DNA of 64,000 nucleotides from Lepas anatifera. Its lineage: Eukaryota > Arthropoda > Thecostraca > Lepadidae. How positions within the stretch are numbered: position 1 is the first letter of the stretch; every line of letters starts with the position of its first letter. The position numbers and the translations under genes were made by a program. Positions 56,073 to 64,000 of this stretch are shown piece after piece. The stretch lies in assembly GCA_034440635.1 (NCBI GenBank), contig JAOTON010000897.1, forward strand, positions 1,612,001 through 1,676,000, read 5' to 3'. Below the pieces are notes generated by a model. It was not told where the DNA came from. It did no database searches and worked only from the letters and a program-made list of their open reading frames with translations.

Positions 56073-57399
56073 ACATGGCTTGACGGCAAGCTGTGTGTCG
56101 TGTAGCTTTATTTTTCCCGAAATGCGATATTCTCCTTGCTAGTGATAGCAAGACTAATCTAAATATAATCGACTGGCTCTTGCATACATTTTAATACGTG
56201 AAATTGATCCGCAGTGACTACATGCTTAGATACATAATCTATATATATGGCTGGCTGATCTTAATTAGACCTGCTTTGAAAGCAACCATTACTAATAATA
56301 TTTAAAACTGCAAGCGAGAGAAATCTAGATCATCTTGTGAAGGTAAATGTGCATTCATCGAATTCAAAGGGCTCAAATCCTATATCCAGCTCCTTTGGCT
56401 AATAGCTTTTGACATAAGCGACGTAGTGGGATAGTGGTTGACGGCTGAGTCATGCGCGCCATCTATTATCATCTTTTTAAGTTCAAACATCCCCGTCTTT
56501 CCAAGGTACTTTTTCGGGTAAGTATATTTCAAGGAGTCAAAAAGGTTTTAAATTGTTCATATTCAATGGTTTTAAGGTTCTGGGGGCCTTTTCAAAATAT
56601 CAGTTGCATTTTATTGTCCGTGAGATATGAAAACATCGAAATTTTGGCAAACCGGAAGAATTTCAAACGGCTTGCGCGGGCAAATATTTTTCGAGTTCGA
56701 CATTTTCGACCAAAAAATCGTGATCAGCGGCCATCAATACATTAGAAAACACCCAGTAATCAAAGATCCTGTGAGAAAGTGGTGATCACGACATGGCCTA
56801 TTATACAACCGCTTTACCAGTGCGTAACGGGGAGGGAACAAAGGGTGTTGCAAGGCTTCTTACAAGGGTAAAACGAGACTCGGATTACGTCTTCACAACA
56901 GCGGCAGATCCAGGACATCATTTCGGGGGGAAGCTTGGGCGCTCGCGCCTCCCCGCCATAGTGTCGGGACAGCATCCGACCACGCATTTACTTTAGGCAC
57001 TCTGACATTTCATGGTGTGGACGGGGGCTTGAGCCCTCTTAGCCCCTCCCCTTGTACCTACTTCTGCTTCAAAACGAACTTTTCAGTCTCTGTGCGAGAG
57101 CTAAATCTTTTCTGGCCCGAAATGCGACCGGAAGACCATCGGTAGAAAAAGGGTAAGCATTGAGCCACCTCTCAAGCAAGAAAATAACCCGCACGTTGTC
57201 TTACACATATCGGTAAAACACAGCATCACTCATCAGGCGCCGATCCAGGGGGTCGGTTGGGGCGACGGCCTCCACCCGTTGGGCTTAGTTTAAGCATTGC
57301 AAGGGGTCCCCTTGCATGGGAGCCCACCAGTGATGTCTGATGGAGTTTCCGGGGAACCCAAATGCCAACTGAATTTTGGCCCAAGGTGCTCAATAATTG

Positions 57400-57540
57400 G
57401 TATCAGGGATCCTCAAGAGTTGGTCATGGGGGTCCTCAAGTGTTTGTATTGGGGGCTCCAAGTATCAAGAGCGTTTCCGATGTATTGGTCTCGAGCCCCT
57501 AAGAGTTAGTCTCTGGGCCTACCAATATATCGGGGGCTGC
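57400..57540 (+). repeat. Short diverged array (GAGTTGGTCATGGGGGTC type)
   Basis: Units such as CTCAAGAGTTGGTCATGGGG and CCTAAGAGTTAGTCTCTGGG, related to the 48480-49490 array. Confidence 0.6.
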
Positions 57541-57821
57541 AAATATTTTTTTCTCTACAGACCTAGGGTTAACACTTAAAAAAACTTCTCCGGCCTTTGG
57601 GTGTGGGCCAAAGGATAGTTGCCCCCTTCCCGCGTTTGGGGGCCATGACCGGATTGCCCCCCTGCGTTCGCCAATGATCACTCACCTGTTTTTGAGAATC
57701 TGAAGTATCTCCTGCATATCCTCGAGCTCAGCTACCTGGCGTCCTTGTACTTAACATAACCCTTTGTACTGGCCTGCGCACGGCTCCTTCCCCGTGCACT
57801 CCTTTCCCCTCCGAGCGCAAT

Positions 57822-57950
57822 AATAATAATTCTTCGGGTTTAACAACGCACCAGTTGCCAAGGTTATACGGCCTCGTGGAAAAGGGAAGGATTTTGGGGA
57901 TCAGATAAACTTATTCAGAGGCTCTGCCGGGACTTCAACCCGGGACCTAT
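57822..57950 (-). mobile_element. tRNA-derived SINE (family S3), partial
   Basis: Contains AATAATAATTCTTCGGGTTTA, CAACGCACCAGTTGCCAAGG and a B-box-like region GACTTCAACCCGGGACC (minus-strand GGGTTGAAGTCCC); truncated at 57954 by a hAT-like MITE. Confidence 0.65.
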
Positions 57951-57953
57951 GGC

Positions 57954-58217
57954 CAGGGGCGTCGCCACGGAATTGTTATTGGGAGCAATGGAACACTGAC
58001 TGGCGATGACCGGAAGGGGGCTGGGGGAAAATTCTGAGTATTTTCGCTGGATATGAATCAATTACGATGGTACAATTCACCAACACATCTATGGTGATTC
58101 ACGCAGGTAATAGAAAATGCAAACAAATTAAGTGGCGGCTCAATTTCTTAACGGACATTCCCCTCATTCACGAGTAGAGGGGACGCGTCCCTCCCCTTCC
58201 CGCTTTCGACGCTGATG
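57954..58217 (+). mobile_element. hAT-like MITE, copy 3 of 3 (diverged)
   Basis: Left end CAGGGGCGTCGCCACGGAAT, right end CCCGCTTTCGACGCTGATG. Internal sequence is more diverged and about 70 bp longer than the copies at 133 and 40812. Flanking octamers match at 5 of 8. It sits in the S3 SINE. Confidence 0.65.
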
Positions 58218-58314
58218 CTCATGGTTCATAAGACAGGAATGCAAGCCACGGTGTAGCAATTCGTCCATGTCCTCAAGCGCTGGTTTCAGGGGCCCCGAGA
58301 ACTTATCCTGGGAG

Positions 58315-58505
58315 ATCGAAATAATAATTATTTGGGTTTATCGACGCACCAGCTGCCAGGGTCATATGGCGTCACCAACTATTTCCCTATTGGAAAAGCT
58401 TCTCGGGAGCCAGCTTGCTCCTTGTTCAGAGAAGCTGCCGGGTATTGAACCCGGGTAAGCTGCCTGGAAGCCAGCTATGCTGACCACTCCACTACCGCTC
58501 CACAA
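58315..58505 (-). mobile_element. tRNA-derived SINE (family S3), best preserved copy
   Basis: On the minus strand: GGAGCGGTAGTGGAGTGGTC (A box), TACCCGGGTTCAATACCCGG (B box), then CAAGGAGCAAGCTGGCTCCC and the 3' tail GTTGGTGACGCCATATGACC ... AATAATTATTATTTCG. The pol III boxes are well spaced, but the body is shared with several copies, so it is a SINE. Confidence 0.8.
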
Positions 58506-58559
58506 TCCTGGATGTCATTCTTAGGTGGCCTCCAGAGAAATGGTATCAGGGGTACCGCC

Positions 58560-59220
58560 GATAGCCCCGACGTTTGGTCTAAACAATACCTCGGAAGTCA
58601 ATTTCAGAGGTCTCAGGGGTCCCCTGAGAGTCGGACTCGGAGGGTACCCGGGCGTCAGTCTCAGGGACCCTGAGAGTCAACTTCCGGGCGCGGTATATCT
58701 CAGAGGTACCCCAATCAGTCTCGGGAGCCCCGAGAACTAGTATAAGAGGGTCCTCGGAGATCAGTCTCAGAGACCTCAAAGAGTCAGTCTCATGGGGCTT
58801 CGGAGAGCTAATTTGGGTGCACCATATTAGCTCTCAAGGGACTACTTCTCAGGGTCATGGGCCTGAGACGTAGACTCGGGCCTGAGTATCATTCTTGGGT
58901 GCTCCCACAAATTAGTCTCAGGCACGCCCCCGAGTGTGGATTTAAGAAGGCGCGAGTCAGTCTGAGGAAACTGGCAATAGTTTTCATCATGGGTTTCACT
59001 GAGGGTTGGTCTTACCTCCCCCCATCTCAGCCCTCTGAAAACTTATCTCAGGAGCCCCGATAGTTGGTATCAGGGGGTTACGACTAACATAGATTTCAAA
59101 GGGAACCAGGAGTAAGTCTCAACCCCCCCCACCAGAATCAGTCTAAGGCCCTTGAGAGTTAGTTTCAGGGAGCCTCTCGGGAGTGCTCTTAACTGTTGGT
59201 CTAAGGGGCTCCTGGAGTTT
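58560..59220 (+). repeat. Diverged array (GAGAGTCAGTCTCAGGG type)
   Basis: Repeated GTCAGTCTCAGGG, GAGAGTTAGTTTCAGGG and similar at 25-40 bp spacing; same family as 48480-49490. Confidence 0.8.
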
Positions 59221-59256
59221 TCCCTTGAAGAAATCCGAGAAACAAAAACACTGAAC

Positions 59257-59340
59257 ACTACGTAGGCACTACGTAGAAAACACTACGTAAAAAACACTAC
59301 GTAGTAGAGACTACGTGCGTTAACACTACATAGAAGATAC
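59257..59340. repeat. Short array of palindromic CTACGTAG motifs
   Basis: ACACTACGTAGG, CACTACGTAGAAAA, CACTACGTAAAAAA, CACTACGTAGTAGAG, ACTACGTGCG and ACTACATAG follow one another at about 15-bp pitch. Each centre, TACGTA, is self-complementary. Confidence 0.9.
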
Positions 59341-59796
59341 TACTAAGTTCTACTGCCCAATAGAAAGCTAGAAAAGCATTTCTGAGAGGAAATCTGAAAT
59401 ATTCGCACTACTCTGGGAGGATGCTGGAGGAGGAGGTGGACAAGACGATGAAACACACCCTTTATCAGAAAGGGAAAATTTGACCTCGCCATATCAGGTA
59501 AAATTTGTTGCAATATGGTAAAATCACTCTGGGTGAACGCACGATGCTATTTCAAATGGAATGAGTGTGGTGTTACCAAGGTCCTTAACGGTAACAATCC
59601 GGAGCCGACTCTACTATGACGTCACGTAAAGCGAAAGAAGTTTGCCAATAGGGTTCCATGTTAAAATTAACCAACTTCAAACGTCTACGACAGATACAGT
59701 ATGCCATTTTTTTCATCACGATCTCAAGTTCAATTTAATTCCAAAATATTTTCACTCATGGGAATTCAATTCCACTTCATCAAAAATATGCACACC

Positions 59797-60252
59797 TTAA
59801 AGGGAATGTGTCACCTTCATAACTCTATTTTAACTGAGATCGCCAAGTTGTAAAGCAAGTCGGAAAACCCGGTACTTGATATATAATTTGTCTTGGAACT
59901 CAAGATTTCCGTAGAAAAAGCTAAAACCTACCTGCAATATACCCCTCATGTACCCTTAGCAGCAGGCCACAGTTGTCATGGCTGTTGGTGTGACGACATT
60001 TGCTGACGTCACGGTGAGCATCAGCCAATCGAAGCCCTTGAAGCGTTTCAAGTATGGTAGGGGTTGCCATATCATGGCATCATCCACAGGCAGATATTTA
60101 TTTCTTTCCCTAGAGGAGTATTTTAAAAATCTAAATATTGAGCTTATTGTACACTTTTTAGAGAAGTCATGAGTGGTTTCATTATTTTCGGCTAAAAGTA
60201 TGCCTAAAACACTAAATTCCAGGATATGACCAAGGCGCTACATTCCCTTTAA
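59797..60252. mobile_element. MITE with TTAAAGGGAATGT termini (456 bp)
   Basis: Left TTAAAGGGAATGTGTCACC and right GGCGCTACATTCCCTTTAA are inverted over 13 bp. A related left end occurs at about 42165. Non-coding; superfamily not assigned. Confidence 0.7.
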
Positions 60253-60428
60253 GTTAGCTCTGCAACCTCCACATGGCTCACACGTTAGTTAGTGCAGTCC
60301 TCTAGCTGCCATAGCACTGTATGACGTCACCCTGAGGACGGAATTCATTTCATAGGCCACGCCTTTTGTAAAGTAACCTTGGTGATGAGTTATGACAAAA
60401 GTGGAACTCAAGATTAGGCACTTCAGAT

Positions 60429-60698
60429 AGGGTATGTTCCAGACCCTCTTGCAAAAATCCAAGAGCTTTTGGTGCCAGACTTCTTGTCGGAAAATACCTA
60501 CATGCTTTGAAAAATTCCCAAGCTAAATGACGTAAATGAAAGAAGCAAATGCGCTGTTATTGTGCAGCATCTGATTTTGAAAATTATGGCTTACTTGATA
60601 AATCATTCTGCGCCTTTTATCTTTGGTAATCTTTAAAAATGCACCTAGCACCAAATGCTCTCAGATTTTCGCAAGAGGGCCTGGAACATACCCATATT
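60429..60698. mobile_element. MITE with long terminal inverted repeats (family P), copy 2 (270 bp)
   Basis: GGGTATGTTCCAGACCCTCT at the left is mirrored by GAGGGCCTGGAACATACCC at the right; the inverted similarity extends about 45-50 bp, through AAGAGCTTTTGGTGC / GCACCAAATGCTCTC. Same family as 41027-41305. Confidence 0.85.
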
Positions 60699-60699
60699 C

Positions 60700-63370
60700 A
60701 CACTGACTTAGTTTCCATGACCAAAATACAATCCGCATTGGACCACCAATCACTATACATCGTGGAGTCGTGGAGGTCGTCAATTGCGATCTTCCCAGCA
60801 CTTGAGCTCGGACCCTGTCATATTACTCGGGAAATAGCACTTGATATACTCCATCGGTAGTCCGATCCGGATCGCAATTTGGTCACGGAGACTAGGTCCC
60901 TAGCTAATGATTTTCACGAATGACGCTCAGTCCGAGTCATAAAACTTTTATCATGCAAGGTGGGGACCATTCTGATCCCTAGCCTGTCCCACCAGCTCAC
61001 CAGCTTTTCATGGTTTTCTTCACTGTGGACCGGCGGCATTTTAGTCCTTGAATTCCAGCACACCAGCTCTTCTTCCAAGCACTATTGTGACCCTTGCCCA
61101 TGGATATTATGGTCCCCTAAATCAGTGCAAAAATATTCACCCGAAGAAACTCAGGGAGCAGAAGCGGCATTTTTATTTTTGATTTGTCCCTTTTGAGTGC
61201 CCTTCTCTCCCTTCTCCTTTGAGTGCCCTTCTCTTCTCTTACTGTCCTTTGTCACGGCTTGAACTGAGTATAAAATCCATTGATCCAAATGAGATCCTAT
61301 CAGTGCTGTTTTCATTCCCTCTGCTTAGCTCACCTCCAATCCAGACAGATTTTACAACATCTATAATGAGATAATGAAAAAATGTGTCTTATTTCACATG
61401 CTGACCAATAGATAATGATATCAGATGGGCTAACAAACTCATACAAGGTATATGAAAATAGACCTACTTACTTATGATGAAGCATGTTTTGATTTAATAG
61501 GAACAATTTTTTGTCCAAGTAGCTTCTTGGAAGGAATGAAAATTCCTCCCTAATAAAAACTAGAACATTAGTTCATGGGTCCAAGTACCATTTTGTACAA
61601 TGTTAGTACAACAGTAGATTTTTTCTTTGCAGTCTTGCACTTTATTTGGAACAATGAGGCTGTTACAGACACTTTTGAAAACAGGAGATTTTTAAGTGCC
61701 AGAAGTTTTTCCAAACATATCCAAGCTAAGTGGCGCTGACTTATGTAAACAAATATGTCATAAATCTCTCGTCACAGATATGGTCAATTATGAAACATTT
61801 AGAAAATTTTTTGGATCATTCACCTTAGGTATATTTCCTCAAAATATATGGTTCCAAGACCCCTCACGTTTCCCAAGAGGGTGTGGAATGACCGAATATC
61901 TAAATGTGAATGGTAATTTCATTTTTCATTCTAGCTGAAATTTCACAGACAGAACCAATAAGTTTTTTAAGAATGTCAAGGGTTTCAGCATCTGGTCTGA
62001 AATTTAATCTTAATCAACTGGGAGGAAGGTAGATCTGTAGTCAGAATTATTCAAAATGTTTTGTAGGTATACTAAATAATAGGAATGCTGACTCATAATT
62101 GGGCACGTTTCATCCCTAATAGGAAAGCTTATTCTCAAAATATAGGAATGTTTGGGTTCTTAAGAAAGTTCAACAGGCCCAAAACACATTTGAGAATGCT
62201 GACAGCAGTCTCCAACACTGAATAGCCTTCAATGTTTTTAAGGGCACGTAAGGAAATATTATGGCTGTGCTGGGGAAACACATTCAGGCTTCAAATTTTC
62301 CAAACTGTATCACAAAATATACTTTGAGAACAGAAACAGATCTTAGTGTACTTTGCTTGATAACTTTTATGTGAAGGACAGGTTATTTCTAAAATGAAAT
62401 GCTTATACCGACAGCATTTCCAAAAATTTTAGAAGACGAGCCAGACATTTTAATGTGACCAGAAAATTTTTGTATTCATACTGCAAATTTCAACCCTTAC
62501 AATAAGTTGCAAAGTCTGCCCCAAATTGGGAAGGAATTTTGTGGATTAAACATTCTTCAATAAATCGATACTGTTCGCTTGGCTGGCGTTTTTCAATCCT
62601 AGCCATTAAAAAGGATTAGCAGCATTATATTTACTAGAGATGCTTTCCTCTCATATTTTGATGTTGTTTTAGCTTCTGTGCTTGTCCCAGTCCTTCTACC
62701 CCTGCCCTAAATCATAAGCAAACTTCGTTAAACCAGAGAAAATCCATCTGAAGACACCAACAATATCATATTGGAACTCACCCTATTGTTCAAACGGGCC
62801 CATAAACGGGCAAACACAATTAAGCTCTACCCACTGCAAGTACCTAAGCCATATGATCAAATAGTCTGTGCTTGTTTGACACGAAAATATGAGCCTTAAT
62901 ACCAATATGGTATACATGCCTGAAGTAACCACAAACCTCAACTTACCTGGGCCTGGATTGACCATTCCAAAATGCCTCACTTTTCAACCATTGGAACAGA
63001 GAACAATACTTTCCACTCACAGATCACTGACCAATATTCCAGACAGCTTCCAAAGTTCCACGATTGATTAAAATAAGTCACATTTATTCTAACCTATACG
63101 GTATGCGTGCCAGGCCACTGTGTATTGCCACGGGTAAACAGAAAGCAAGATGGCGACCGTAACCCGAGCAGGTATTTGAAACCATAGTCAAACGACAATG
63201 GCCGAGCAAGGGTGCAACAACGCCCTAGCTTTACCTACCAGCTATTTACAATGCCACTACAACGCCTAGTATTCAGTTAGTACAGCGCTGGTGCGCAAGC
63301 AAAGTATGAACCAGGTATGAACGAAGCGCGCAATATTGTGGTACAAGGCAAGGTTGTCATTCTCTAGAAT
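60700..63370. other. Mostly unique AT-rich DNA; diverged P-family MITE near 61690-61895
   Basis: No gene recognised. GTGCCAGAAGTTTTTCC (about 61698) and CCCAAGAGGGTGTGGAATGACC (about 61873) resemble the two ends of the family P MITE. The remainder shows no structure I can support. Confidence 0.45.
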
Positions 63371-63376
63371 GGCAAC

Positions 63377-63470
63377 TTATCATTATCATCATCATTATTA
63401 TCATTATCATTTATCGTTATCATTAATTATAATTATCATCAACTTATCATTATCATTATCAACTTATCAT
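63377..63470 (+). repeat. (TTATCA)n / (ATC)n microsatellite
   Basis: Imperfect repetition of TTATCA, CATTATTAT and ATCATC words over about 95 bp. Confidence 0.93.
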
Positions 63471-63646
63471 CCCCTTCCTTATCGGAAGGGGCCCGGCTGC
63501 GCATGGTGGGGGTGGTGAACTACGGGGGAGTTGTAAGCAATGCAAGGAGCCTGGCTAGAGCCAGAGGAGGCCTGGGTAGCCCAGAGGGAGCCTGGAATTA
63601 TATATAGCACGGGTTCCCGGATACAGCGAAGTGGGAGGAGTGGAGT

Positions 63647-63797
63647 CAGGGGCGGATTCAGGCCGATGGTGGGGGAGGGGGCAACGGGCCCCAAATTGTG
63701 AAAAACATATGGTTTTTGTTTGAAGAAAATCCGTAAAAATCGGCAAAATCGGGGGGATTTGGGGGTTGCCCGTTTACCCCCCCTGGATTCGCTAGTG
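63647..63797. mobile_element. Small hAT-like MITE (151 bp)
   Basis: CAGGGGCGGATTCAGGC at the left and CCTGGATTCGCTAGTG at the right are imperfect inverted copies. The left end resembles the 30957-31436 element. No matching flanking octamers, so assignment is tentative. Confidence 0.55.
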
Positions 63798-63799
63798 CT

Positions 63800-64000
63800 T
63801 GCAGACCACAGGGACACGGACAAACCATAGGAGCCCGGGCAAATTGCAAGGGGCCGGGCAGACCGCAGGGGGCCGGGCAGACCACAGGGGCCCGGACGGA
63901 TAACACAGGACCCAGGCACACTACAAAAGCCCATACCACCTACAAAGGGCCCGGGCAAGCCACAGGGGCCCGGACAGACTAAAAGGGGCCAAGGCAAAAT
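63800..64000 (+). repeat. Degenerate GC-rich tandem array, same unit as 44505-45190
   Basis: GGGCCGGGCAGACCACAGG-type units, running off the window end. Confidence 0.88.

Larger units (their letters stand above)
54122..56810. repeat. Giant inverted repeat, arms about 1.2 kb
   Basis: Left arm about 54122-55325, right arm about 55610-56810, separated by roughly 280 bp of diverged sequence. Outer ends read TATACAATAGGCCATGTCGT and the inverse. Shared landmarks include CGGACAATAAAATGCAACTG, GGCTGACGTTGTCGG and GATGCATCC/GGTTGTATATTGGTGG. Identity looks above 90%. Each arm holds a related open frame. It could be a long-TIR DNA transposon, two head-to-head insertions, or an inverted duplication. 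Confidence 0.88.

Overview
This window looks like a repeat-saturated intergenic stretch of an invertebrate animal genome. The evidence is one clearly recognisable metazoan gene (an octopamine beta-type G-protein-coupled receptor, minus strand, about 34.2-35.9 kb), GT/AG splice signals, tRNA-derived SINEs, LINE (APE endonuclease plus reverse transcriptase) remnants, and many short non-autonomous DNA transposons. There is no operon structure, no rRNA or true tRNA gene, and no CRISPR array. I cannot fix the phylum; the receptor type suggests a protostome or another invertebrate.

Layout. 0-12.5 kb: nested TTAA-target DNA elements (four subfamilies, called A, B, C and D here), a host repeat H carrying three later insertions, and one copy of a tRNA-SINE split by an A element. 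13.0-15.8 kb: a decayed LINE. 16.2-18.4 kb: a 2.2-kb hAT-like element rich in GAGTT repeats. 18.8-21.4 kb: a SINE and mostly unassigned DNA containing one attractive 54-codon ORF ending at a splice-donor-like site. 21.4-24.3 kb: a D element with an inserted B element and a 28-bp minisatellite of about 38 units. 24.4-25.0 kb: a foldback element. 25.6-33.1 kb: further B and C elements, (AT)n tracts flanking a 160-bp inverted repeat, a pyrimidine microsatellite and a 480-bp hAT MITE. 33-38 kb: the receptor gene and its flanks, the region poorest in recognisable repeats. 38-41 kb: C nested in D, and MITEs. 43.5-44.0 kb: two minus-strand exons of a hAT/ZMYM-type gene. 44.5-59.2 kb: GC-rich satellite-like arrays, with a second LINE split by a 7-kb hAT-like insertion that has a perfect 8-bp target duplication. 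54.1-56.8 kb: a giant inverted repeat. 59.2-64 kb: mostly unique DNA, MITEs and an ATC-type microsatellite.

Main idea. The TTAA elements share an architecture: one terminus carries a doublet of its terminal motif at 27-28 bp pitch. The 28-bp minisatellite in the 21.4-24.3 kb D copy looks like runaway amplification of that doublet. The elements are also dense in AGGTCA / TCAAGGTCA motifs (nuclear-receptor half-sites). Several insertions can be proven inside this window because an uninterrupted ('empty-site') copy of the host repeat is also present.
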